Source: Coprinopsis marcescibilis
Lineage: Eukaryota > Basidiomycota > Agaricomycetes > Agaricales > Psathyrellaceae
Direction of reading: 5' to 3'
NCBI GenBank assembly: GCA_004369085.1
Contig: ML210487.1
Location: 1-17,365 of the forward strand
DNA: 17,365 nt
Position numbers and translations under genes: made by a program. The notes under the pieces are model-generated. The model was not told the DNA's origin. It did no database searches and worked only from the letters and a program-made list of their open reading frames with translations. This document shows positions 8,162 to 16,255 of this stretch, piece by piece; the stretch's first letter is position 1, and each line of letters begins with the position of its first letter.

Positions 8162-9850
8162 CTCCTCCTTGGTCGTACATCCAAGAGGTAAAAGGCCAAG
8201 TTGATACACAAAATCTTGATGTGTAGGTCGAGGCAAAGGCTTGGTGAATATATCAGCCAGGTTGTCGGTGGTCTTGACATATACCGTGTTGAGAATACCA
8301 GACTTGACATGATCGCGAAGGAAATGAAGTGCGATGTCAATATGCTTGGTGCGGGCATGGAACTCAGGGTGATGAGAGATGGCGATGGCAGCTTGGTTAT
8401 CGGTAAAGAGAGTGGATGTCAATGGAAGATAGAATCCGAGTTCCGTGAAGAGAGAGCAAAACCAAAGGATCTGCTTTGCAGCATGCGTTGCAGCAATATA
8501 TTCGGCTTCGGCAGTAGACAGAGCGATGGAGGTCTGTTTCTTAGAACTCCAATAGATAGCTCCTCCTGCGAGAGTGCAGACGTAACCACTAACAGATTTG
8601 CGGTCGGCACTGGAAGCCCAGTCGGCGTCAGAGTATACGTTGACCTCTGGTGACCAGTCGAGTTCTGGGCCACCAAAAGTGAGGTGAAGATCCTTCGTGC
8701 CCTTCAAGTAGCGAAGGATCCGTTTAACCGCTGTCCAATGCTTGGGCTGGGGCTTGCTGGTGAACTGTGCGAGTCGGTTGACAGCATACGCTATGTCGGG
8801 TCGTGTCCCCATGGTTGCATACAACAAGGATCCGATAGCCGTAGCATATAGGTAAGGTCCTCGAGTGTCGGTGACTTCGGAAGTGGTGGGGGGATCGATT
8901 GAATCGAGATTGACATTCAAGTCAAGAGGCGTAGAAACAGAATTGGCATCAGTGAGGCCAAAGCGAGCGAGAAGAGCGTCGATATAATGAGTCTGAGAGA
9001 GGGAAATGGTGCCAGTGTCGGCGTCTTGGTGAATCTTCATTCCAAGAAGCATCTGAGGACGTCCGATGTTCGTGATTTCGAATTTGGAGGTGAGTTCTCT
9101 GATGACTCTTCGCTCTTCGCTGTCTGATGTTGTGTACCCCACGATATCATCAACCCATAGTAGTAGAATCGTAGTCGAGCCTTCAGAGCGTCGAAGGTAG
9201 CAGCAGTTGTCGGCCCTGAGCTGTAGGAAGCCCAAATCGCGCATGGCCAGATTGAACTCGCGGTTCCAAACGTTTCCAGCCTGCTTGAGTCCGTAGAGAG
9301 CTCGCTTGAGGCGACAGACACGCCCTGTACCATCCTCGAAGCCTGGGGGTTGTCGCATATAGATCTCTTCGTCGAGTCGTCCGTTGAGGTAAGCACTCTT
9401 TACGTCGAGCTGAAACATCCGCCATCCGTGAATTGCAGCCAGACTGGTCATGGTGCGGAAGGTATCCATTCGCATGACAGGGGCGAACGTTCCATCGAGG
9501 TCAAAGTCCATCCCAGGCTTCTGAGAGAAGCCCTGGGCCACCAGTCTCGCCTTGTGTCACACCACGCGGCCCTGGTCGTCCTTTTTCCTTGCAAACACCC
9601 AACGGTTGCCAACAGCTTCCCTTCCATCGGGTAAATCGAATTTCTCCCATGTCTTCATCTTCTCTAGCATGTGTAACTCCTCCTGGATCGCCTTCCCCCA
9701 TTCCTTTGATTCGGCGCCGTTCAAGGCATGGTTGACGTTGGTAGGGAGTGAGGAATCAATCTCTTCGACAGTATACTGGGTGGAGAAAGACTTGGGCGCT
9801 AAATTAGGTGCATCCTCGTCTTCAACATCCTCCACCGTGACAGAGAGCAT
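8156..9850 (-). pseudogene. Copia B reverse transcriptase and RNase H
   Basis: This is the C-terminal part of the copia B polyprotein, which copies element RNA into DNA and removes the template. After EEIDSSLPTNVNHALNG it shows EWGKAIQEELHMLEKMKTW, RWVFARKK and GRVV, then TGA 9557-9559 where the family has Arg (CGA to TGA). RT continues with KARLVAQGFSQKPGMDFD, FQLDVKSAYLNG (palm Asp), EIYMRQPPGFEDG, RALYGLKQAGNVWNREF and LLLWVDDIVG (catalytic Asp pair near 9146-9151). RNase H shows VYSDADWASSADRKSVSGYV, STAEAEYIAATHAAKQILW, LFTDNQAAIAI and HARTKHIDIALHFLRDHV, ending NLADIFTKPLP. All catalytic residues I can check are present; the single stop is the only damage. The final KEEC-stop is encoded by the polypurine tract and the LTR edge. 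Confidence 0.93.
8162..8170 (-). other. Copia B polypurine tract
   Basis: On the minus strand AAGGAGGAG lies immediately upstream of the TGTTGA start of the 3' LTR, where the primer for plus-strand DNA synthesis is expected. The tract is also coding (Lys-Glu-Glu near the polyprotein C-terminus). Confidence 0.8.
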
Positions 9851-9853
9851 GGC

Positions 9854-11190
9854 TCACTCATAGTCGGAGTCAGAGGGATGGGTGACAGCATGCTTTGCCT
9901 TACGAGCCTTCTTGACATGCTGCCGTCGCTCCTTGGGTGTCCCTCGCTCTGCTGGTTTGCGAGCATCTGGGTTGTTGAGCACCCTGAAGTCTGTATCCAC
10001 AACTCGTGGTCGCAAGGTACGACCTTCAGAAGCAACAGGAGCGATAGGAGGTGGTATATCGGGTGGAAGGGGAATAGATGCAGCATCGGGTGTATTTGAA
10101 GCATGGGTTGCAGAAGGTATGTAGCGAAGGTGAGAGTCGATTTCGTCGCTGGAACTGGTCTCGACAGCGTTCGGCTTGTCAGACTCGATCCCAATCTCCT
10201 CCTCGAGACTGGTTCCAGGGATGAAAACCTCCTCACGATTCTCGTTGAATGCAACGTTCCGTGAGACCTTGACTCTGCGTGTTCTGGAGTCGTAAAATCG
10301 CACTGACTTTGACCCGTCCATAAATCCCACAAATGCCATGCGGTTGGCCTTGGGGTCGAGCTTGGACCGCCCCTCAGACTCGTCCAATACCCATACGTCG
10401 CACCCAAACTCCCTCAGGTGGGAAACATCCGGCTTCTTTCCGTGATACGCCTCGTATGGTGTGGAACCGGGTAGGGCGCTTACAAGCACACGGTTGCGGA
10501 GATAGACAGTGTGAGCCACGCACTCGTCCCAGAGATACGCCGTGACCTCCTTGGCGATAAGCATAGCCCGTACGAGATCCATGAGGGTGCAATTGAGCCG
10601 TTCAGCGACACCATTCTGGGATGGGGAATAGGGAGCAGTGGTCTGGATTTCGATGCCCTTCTTGGCACAGAAGGATTTTGACCTTTCGTTCACAAGTTCA
10701 GACCCGTTATCGAAACGAATCCACTTGGGTGGCTTCCCGAACTTCGTCTCAACCATGGCAATGTGTTTCTCGATCCAATCGACTGCCTCGTCCTTTCCTT
10801 TCATGAAATGGAGGTGAACATAGCGAGTGGCTTCATCAGTGAATGAGATGTAGTATTTGTTTCGCCAAATGGACTGAGTTCGGATAGGACCCCATACGTC
10901 GCAGTGGTAGCCCTCGCCTGGAATCTTGGTTCGCTCGGATGGGTTTTTGGGGAATGGTTGATGGGTGAGCTTGGCGCTTATGCATGCAGTGCAAGTTGGC
11001 GATGGGATAGAAGACTGATCCACGTTAAAACCTGAGACAATGTTCCGTTGAACCATCTTCTCCAAGGTTGACAGGCCAACGTGGCCAAAAACGCGGTGCC
11101 ATTCGTCCCAGCTCCTCAACACCTTTGATGTGGAGAAGAACGACTTCTCATGGCGTAAAATTGCACGCGCATCAAGCTGATACAGTCGTT
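9854..11190 (-). pseudogene. Copia B integrase with GAG-pre-integrase domain
   Basis: This enzyme inserts the element DNA into the chromosome. The frame begins after the frameshift near 11193 with WHWKVERLYQLDARA. The zinc-binding HHCC domain is EWHRVFGHVGLSTLEKMV with CTACISAKLTHQPF. The catalytic core has Asp in HCDVWGPIRTQ (10898-10900), Asp in RFDNGSELVNE (10709-10711) and Glu in NGVAERLN (10601-10603). The last two are 35 residues apart, the DD35E spacing. The downstream part has RNRVLVSALPGSTPYEAYHG, KPDVSHLREFGCDVWVL and MAFVGFMDGSKSVRFYD. A Pro/Ser/Asp-rich linker follows and a TGA at 9854-9856 ends the frame after SDSDYE; the same frame resumes at once into the RT. The integrase itself looks intact. 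Confidence 0.93.
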
Positions 11191-12430
11191 CTACCTTCCA
11201 ATGCCAACCACCTTTCCAGCTCTACCCACGAGCTTACAGCCTCCCTTCTCGAACAAAACAGTGCCCCCTCCTTCGTCGAAGCGGCTGAGGGACAGTAAAC
11301 AGTTGGGAGCGCCTGGGACGTATAACACGTCGCGGATAACATGGGTAGCAACTCCAGTCCCAATCTTGAACTCAAGATGGATGGTTCCGGCGCCCTCAAC
11401 AACGGCAGCTGCAGGGCCAACACCCTGAACAGTGGCATTCTGAAGAGGCTTGTAATCGATGAATGCGTCGCGCTGAGTGCAGATGTGGGAGGTGGTGCCC
11501 GAATCAAGGTGCCAGACGAGTTTAGAAGTGTCGGGACGGGCGCCAAACTGCGCCATGTATGTAACCGCGACTGCAGAGTTGATATCCGGTGCTGAATCGG
11601 TCGCCTGGTTCGTCCTGTTCCTCCCTCTACCCTGTGGCCCCTTCCCCTCCATTCCACCACCCTTAGCCCAGCAATCTCGCTTGAGGTGGCCTTTCTTCTT
11701 GCAGTTATAGCATTCCTTCGTCGACTTCGCTGTTTGGCTGGATCCACCAGCGCCATACCCCGCTTTAGCGACACAGGCCTGGAGAGAATGCGCAGAGCTC
11801 GTATCGCGAGCACGACGGCGCCTATCCTCCTCCAGCAGCAAAGGGATAAAATCGGCAGCTTTCAAGGTTGCAGCAGCACCCTGAGCACCCAAGTACGAGC
11901 TGGTAAAAGCGTCCCAGCTCTCTGGCAGCGATGTAATGATAATCATCGCGAAGTCCTCATCCGGCACAAGGTTCTGCATGAGGTGCAGCTCAGATTGGAG
12001 TGCCCGAAGGGATGAGATGTGCTCGACCATGTCGAAGCCTTCAGCTGCATGCGCACGATACAAGGCACGCCGAGTAGCTAGAATACCTAGCCTACCCTTC
12101 GTCTCCTTGATCTGGCAGAGCCTGTCCCAGATTTCGCCCACTGTATTAGCGCCTAAGATGTGGACCATCTCGGAATCTCCAATGGCGAGCTCAAGTCGGG
12201 TTCGAGCCTTGGATTCGGCTGCCTCCCAGATAGCAACGTCGGAGGTGGTTACAGCAGCCGTAGTACCGGTTGCAGCGGCGATAACTGGCTTGATAGTTGC
12301 GGTGCGTTACATAGCTGTCGAGGCTGAGTTCGCGGAATACAGCAGTTATGCGACGCTTCCATGGCATCCAGTTGGTGGCGTTCAGCGGCTCCAGTCGGTA
12401 GGAGGCTGACCCAGTCATCTCGGTAGACAT
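11191..12430 (-). pseudogene. Copia B Gag and protease
   Basis: This is the N-terminal part of the copia B polyprotein. I choose the ATG at 12430 (MSTEMTGSASYRLEPLN), which lies about 100 bp after the 5' LTR and leads into ATNWMPWKRRITAVFRELSL, the start of the UBN2/copia Gag domain. A frameshift near 12305 moves to the frame reading AIWEAAESKARTRLELAIGD, EMVHILGANTVGEIWDRL and LVPDEDFAMIIITSLPESW. A CCHC zinc knuckle (CYNCKKKGHLKRDC, 11712-11671) binds RNA. The aspartic protease shows WHLDSGTTSHICTQ with the catalytic Asp near 11505, then IRDVLYVPGAPNCLLSLSRF. The frame meets TAG at 11191-11193. The integrase continues one frame over, so about one base has been lost there. Confidence 0.9.
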
Positions 12431-12524
12431 CACAGGCAGATATAAGAGAAAAGTGCGAGTGAGAGTAAAGCAGTTGGTTGTTAACAATAGACAGTGAAAG
12501 TTCTCTCTGGTTTAGGCTAGGACA
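12431..12524 (-). other. Copia B 5' leader
   Basis: This short non-coding leader lies between the primer-binding site and the Gag start codon at 12430. I see no upstream ATG frame of note. Confidence 0.6.
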
Positions 12525-12536
12525 GGGCCCATAACC
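12525..12536 (-). promoter_or_regulatory. Copia B primer-binding site, initiator tRNA-Met anticodon-arm type
   Basis: Directly after the 5' LTR the minus strand reads GGTTATGGGCCC. This is the complement of the anticodon stem-loop of initiator tRNA-Met (GGGCCCAUAACC, anticodon CAU), not of a tRNA 3' end. Drosophila copia and yeast Ty5 are known to use a 5' half-tRNA cleaved in the anticodon loop as primer; the same is inferred here. Confidence 0.85.
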
Positions 12537-12770
12537 TGTTGAGACTTGAGATATGAGGGTAGAGAACAATATCGAATTACTCTGTACATAGGTAGCTTAA
12601 ATACAAATTGTCGCTATCTACGTGTACCCAAGAACAAAGATATGTACTCCCCGAGTACACTCCGATAGAAATCCATCCGAATAATACTCAGATGGATGAA
12701 CAATAAACTAAACGAGTCTTGGAGACTCTTGGTACATCGAAGGTGCGAGCCTTCACCGAGTAATTCAACA
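12537..12770 (-). repeat. Copia B 5' LTR
   Basis: This 234-bp repeat has ends TGTTGA and TCAACA and is 98.3% identical to 7928-8161. As the 5' LTR of a minus-strand element it should hold the promoter. It differs from the 3' LTR at four CpG positions: three CpG kept here and lost in the left copy or the reverse (12653-area, 12677-area, 12690-area), and one TG against CG near 12744. Confidence 0.95.
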
Positions 12771-12775
12771 GAAAT
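12771..12775. repeat. Target-site duplication of copia B, right copy
   Basis: GAAAT directly follows the right LTR and equals 7923-7927. Confidence 0.92.
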
Positions 12776-13200
12776 CCGCCAAGTCACCCAGATCCATTGT
12801 CATATGATGACTGGCTCCTGAGTCCAGTATCAAATTTTGCACATCATGCTTTTGTTTCTTACAGAGATCACATAATGAAGAGAATGCAGAAGAAATGATA
12901 TTATTATATAATGATGTAGTACTTGCTGAAAGAAAAGCACTTGTACTACATACAGTTGCTGCTGGATCTACATAGTAGGATTGTCACTGCATATCATCCT
13001 GCATTAGTTCATCCCTATCTCGATAAGAAGTGAGTACATCCCCTTGGAGATATGCCTGATATCTGGCATCCTCCTGTCAGTCCCACAATTCTTCTCTCTT
13101 TTCGTTAGTCCAACTTGGATCCTCAGGTTCTTGGGAGAATTGGGGAGTAGGTGGACAGGATGATAGACGAGTATCTTCCTTGGGATCACCAAGTGAAACT
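12776..13200 (-). pseudogene. Copia A remnant: end of Gag and start of protease, 5' half
   Basis: This is the upstream half of copia A, cut off by copia B. One minus-strand frame reads DPSWTNEKREELWD, TGA 13077-13079, DARYQAYLQGDVLTSYRDRD, TGA 12984-12986, SYYVDPAATVCSTSAF, a knuckle-like LCDLCKKQKHD, and the protease active site LILDSGASHHMTMDLGDLAD (catalytic Asp 12824-12822). The frame runs straight into GAAAT and continues at 7922 with KEANGEVG. The Gag assignment is weak; the protease motif is clear. A possible Gag ATG at 13288 meets a stop after about a dozen codons. Confidence 0.65.
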
Positions 13201-13660
13201 GTCTTTATCATCAGAGTAGATATTTGCACTTTTGATAGAGACGGATTCAGGAACTGTGGTGCGCCTCCAGTTGTTGGTTGACAGCCATCTTGCCCTTCTC
13301 ATGATTGAATCTCATTGTTCTGGTTTTATGCCCTGTAATATACATCTGGATTTACATTTGTAATATTCCTTGTTTGATTTGTCCCTTCTCTGCACTGCTT
13401 TGCATGCACCCTCTTGCTTTCTTGCACTGTCATCTTGCACTGTCATCTTGCTCTCCCTGTCTCCCCTTTGTTCCGATGCGAAGTCATGTTATTCCAATTC
13501 CCTTGTGTATATATTTCCTACTGTAAATTCAATTGCTTGACATTTTGACTGTTGAAAACTTGAACCAAATGTCATAGCTGGTATATCATGATAGATAAAA
13601 CAAACATACAGAAAGAGAAAACTAACCTCAAACTCAAATGTAATCTTGGAAATTATGGAA
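13201..13660. other. No gene seen
   Basis: This probably contains the lost 5' end of copia A. A 73-codon plus-strand frame here is Cys/Leu/Pro-rich and looks accidental. A perfect 13-bp tandem duplication (CTTGCACTGTCAT) lies at 13421-13446. Confidence 0.5.
13421..13446. repeat. 13-bp tandem duplication
   Basis: CTTGCACTGTCAT occurs twice head to tail without mismatch. Confidence 0.85.
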
Positions 13661-14074
13661 TGTTGAACTTAGAACAATCAACTACACTTATGTCAGACTC
13701 ATGACTAAGTGAATATGTTGATGTCATATACATGACTAAAGTATTACAAACCATGACACATTCACTTGCATCATTATAACTCATACCAACTCATACCTGA
13801 GTCTAGACTATGCTGGAACATTCTAGCAATGTCTATTTATATATTTACTTATCACATGTAGCATGTAACTTGCTTACTAATACACTTGTAGAATAGGTAT
13901 ATAAGGGCTGTAGTTTAGCCCTATATGAATTGTACTTCTTGCCTCACAACTACCACCTGCTAAGCTATATAAGCAAATCTTAACTACTTACTACCAGGTA
14001 AATATATCCTACCCAGTCATATACATTGGCCTCCTGCTTCCCTGTGCATTTGCTGCACTCTCTGGCTTTCAACA
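13661..14074 (+). repeat. Candidate solo LTR, copia-like ends
   Basis: This 414-bp block starts TGTTGAACTTAG and ends GGCTTTCAACA, the same TGTTGA/TCAACA ends as copia B, though the interior differs. It is flanked by TGGAA on the left and TGAAA on the right, a 5-bp target duplication with one transition. A TATA box (TATATAAGG, 13898-13906) lies at a position suitable for a U3 promoter in plus orientation. No coding region or second copy is next to it, as expected after LTR-LTR recombination. It could instead be the 5' LTR of copia A read in minus orientation, but no primer site is visible on that side. Confidence 0.5.
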
Positions 14075-14087
14075 TGAAATTCGCGAT

Positions 14088-14199
14088 CTTCTGAACTCAC
14101 CACATATTACAGATATATGGGAATTCACGACACACACTGGACCCTTCTGAACTCACCACATACACTGGTATTCAACACACATGGAATTCCCTCAATTGG
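14088..14199. repeat. Imperfect tandem duplication with a 19-bp exact core
   Basis: CTTCTGAACTCACCACATA is found at 14088-14106 and again at 14144-14162, 56 bp apart. A GGAATTC-type motif follows each copy at a similar distance, so the unit is about 56 bp and diverged. Confidence 0.7.
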
Positions 14200-15039
14200 A
14201 GGAGTAAACCCCACTTGTAATCAGTAAATCTTCCCCACTTGAGATTCACTGTGTGTTAAGGACTAAAACAGGATGATACTTCATGTTGTCCTTCAATGCT
14301 ATTCCAGCAACTTTTTATGGTCGATGGTCTTATTTGTGACTATGTTGGAAGTTCTACTCATGAGTATGAACTAACACTAGACTTCTTGAATAGACAATTT
14401 GGTTGGTTTTGCACTGGAAGAGTATTGGATTTGAAGGTATGTAAGATTGTAACACTTAAGAATGAAGTAAGGAACTATTGACTAACTACATAGGTTTATA
14501 TACTAAAAGACATGTGGTTATGGTGAGGCATCAGCCTCATGTATGTATGGAGGTTTCGGTGAGGTTTAGGTGGGGTTTTAATGAGTCTTACTAACTATGA
14601 AGTCATGCACAGTAAAGATGAGTAAGACTAGGATCGAAATGAAAAATGTAAGGTACACATGAGGTATATATCATAATCATATGGTAGTAAGCATAAACAT
14701 TTGTAACACTGTGTGCACACTGCAGGCTCCCAGGCCCTTTGCATCCATACAAATAATCAGCCCAACAGGCACAAACAGGTTGAAATCCCGATCAACCAGA
14801 GGTGAGGCTACGTCTCGAATAAGGCTGCTGGGTGTTAGTAAATTTCAAGATGAGAAACGCAGGAAGACATAGCAGGCACCGAGGTGTTTGAATTTGTCCT
14901 TATGGACTTTGTGACTGTTATATCATCTATAAACATTCTATTAGTGTTACTGGCATCATAAAAGTGAAGCAGTTACCTTTGGTGATTTTTGGACCACTGT
15001 ATGACTGCTAGGGACCTAGATGCAAATTATATATGTTCG
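14200..15039. other. No gene established; one exon-like stretch
   Basis: Most of this has no coding signal. At 14296-14436 a plus-strand frame (LFQQLFMVDGLICDYVG, STHEYELTLDFLNRQFGWF, GRVLDLK) stops at a perfect fungal donor site, GTATGT at 14437-14442. An acceptor-like CACTGCAG occurs near 14725, but the implied intron of almost 300 bp is long for a fungus. I do not recognise the peptide. It may be an exon of the KDZ-like element downstream. Confidence 0.3.
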
Positions 15040-15376
15040 GAGTACTTTACCCTGGCCTACAGGTGTACGCCAGGTATACATATACCTAGCGTATACCTGG
15101 TGCACCCCCCATGCATACCCAGCATGTACCTGGCATATACCTAGCATATACCCCATGTATACCTGGCATATACAGTACATCAGGTATACACCAGGTATAC
15201 ACTAGGTATACATATACCCAGTGTATACCATGTATACCTGGTGTATACCTGATGTACCATATATGCCAGGTATACACTAGGTATATGCTAGGTATATGTA
15301 TACCCAATGTATACCCAATGTATACCTGGTGTATAGCTGATGTATGGTATATGCTAGGTATACACTAGGTATATGT
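15040..15376 (+). repeat. Leader plus GTATAC-rich palindromic minisatellite, array 1
   Basis: The block opens with a 29-bp leader (15040-15068, GAGTACTTTAC...GGTGTAC) that recurs at 17006-17034 with 26 of 29 matches. It continues as a degenerate array of about 10-12 bp units of the type CCAGGTATACA and its reverse complement TGTATACCTGG. I count 14 GTATAC hexamers. Units occur in both orientations, so the array folds on itself. Open frames through it on both strands encode only Tyr/Thr/Pro/Gly/His repeats and are by-products of the repeat. Confidence 0.85.
15157..15275. repeat. Long imperfect hairpin inside array 1
   Basis: The 45 bases at 15157-15201 pair with 15231-15275 at 43 positions, leaving a 29-base loop that itself holds GTATAC palindromes. 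The mismatches are near the CATATACAGTAC/GTACCATATATG segment. It could extrude as a cruciform or fold in RNA. Confidence 0.85.
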
Positions 15377-15401
15377 ATTGTGCTTGAGATGGCTGCAGTA
15401 A

Positions 15402-15808
15402 TGCATTGGACAACTATTAAGGGGCATTATTTTGTACTGTCCACAAAGAACAATGGGGAGACAGGTATTTGAACATGGACAACAGGAATCTGATGAGCCT
15501 TGCAGAGGCCAAATAAAGGATCTCAATGCGGCCAGGTTGGACAACTCATGATGAACCTCAAAAAGAACACCTGGAGTGAAGTATTGCTTTAAGCCCAAAA
15601 GATACTATTGTGTGGAAACTACCTGTTATCCATGTGCTATTGTCAAGTTATGGGCTATATAACACAAGTTTGTGAACAGTTGAATGCATGGCTTGGAGGA
15701 TATGCTTCTATTTTAAAGCCAATAACTGCTACAAACTTGAACTGGACTGTTCATGCTATGCTATACTATCACACTCAAACTATACTTGCAAAGCAGGAAG
15801 CAAAATAA
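15402..15808 (+). pseudogene. KDZ-transposase-like remnant (CxC5/CxC6-associated type)
   Basis: This is a decayed fragment of what I take to be a basidiomycete KDZ-transposon protein. In the first frame it reads EPCRGQIKDLNAARLDNS, two TGA codons (15549-15554), then TPGVKYCFKPKRYYCVETTC and YPCAIVKLWAI. After a jump near 15660 to another frame it reads QVCEQLNAWLGGYASILKPI, TATNLNWTVHAMLYYHTQTI and LAKQE, ending at TAA/TGA after AKQEAK. From memory the family has roughly a hundred residues between these two blocks, including catalytic positions, so an internal deletion is inferred. The remnant lies exactly between two arrays of the same GTATAC minisatellite. The family name is recalled, not searched. 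Confidence 0.55.
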
Positions 15809-15858
15809 AAAGGAGAAAAGAAAAGAATAATAAGGATGAAAAAGATAATTTGTACAAG

Positions 15859-15904
15859 GTATACACTAGGTATACACTAGGTATATGCTGGGTATACACC
15901 AGGT
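15859..15904 (+). repeat. GTATAC minisatellite, array 2
   Basis: Four units of the GGTATACACTA type lie here, with three GTATAC hexamers, head to tail and continuous in sequence with the last units of array 1. It follows the KDZ-like remnant after a short A-rich stretch. Confidence 0.85.
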
Positions 15905-16255
15905 AAGTGTAGTATGTTTGCTGCAGATGAAAGTGAACCTGACCTTCTTGACCAAGTGTTACACTGACTGCATTGGCAAGCACATTGACACCCTTGAGCA
16001 TTATTGCCTGCCCTTCATTGCTGACCCGCACCATGTGCACATCGTGTCTGCTGCTTGCTCATATCAGGAAAAATGGTTTTGATCTGCGTCTGCACTGAAT
16101 AACTCAGGGGATTTTGCACTTTGACAGGCATTCACATGCCTGTCTTGAGTAGTCACAGGCTGTCAGTGGGACCCGAGAGATCTGTTGAATTCCTGGAAGG
16201 CCCCTGGCTGCCCTGGGTTGTTCTGGTGCACTCTGAGAGCTGTTGACTTCATACT
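15905..16255. other. No gene seen; contains a perfect hairpin
   Basis: A plus-strand frame reading CYTDCIGKHIDTLEHYCLPF then ADPHHVHI is too short to assign. At 16123-16144 GACAGGCA and TGCCTGTC pair perfectly round the loop TTCACA. Nothing else stands out. Confidence 0.5.

Larger units (their letters stand above)
7928..12770 (-). mobile_element. Copia B: full-length Ty1/copia LTR retrotransposon nested in copia A
   Basis: The element is 4843 bp with two 234-bp LTRs, a GAAAT target duplication, a primer-binding site, a polypurine tract and one polyprotein in the order Gag, protease, integrase, RT, RNase H. Integrase ahead of RT is the copia order. It sits inside the protease of copia A: removing it and one GAAAT copy joins the two halves of that frame without a shift. 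The polyprotein has two frameshifts (near 12305 and 11193) and two in-frame TGA stops (9854, 9557), so this copy is non-autonomous. LTR identity of 98.3% makes it the youngest large insertion here. Confidence 0.95.

Noticed and set aside
11185..11200. Programmed frameshift between Gag-protease and integrase of copia B
   Set aside because: No slippery heptamer is visible at the switch, and the element has other clear mutations, so a one-base loss is simpler.
11172..11813. 213-codon minus-strand frame overlapping the copia B protease
   Set aside because: Arg/Ser/Leu-rich shadow of the Gag-protease frame, which carries the zinc knuckle and the DSG active site.
13305..13526. Hydrophobic 73-codon plus-strand frame that could pass for a membrane protein
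   Set aside because: CT-rich composition explains the Leu/Cys/Pro bias; there is no start context, partner exon or known motif.
15020..15368. Reading frames of Tyr/Thr/His/Pro repeats through the GTATAC array on both strands
   Set aside because: Open only because the repeat unit lacks stops; present on both strands and without any other coding sign.
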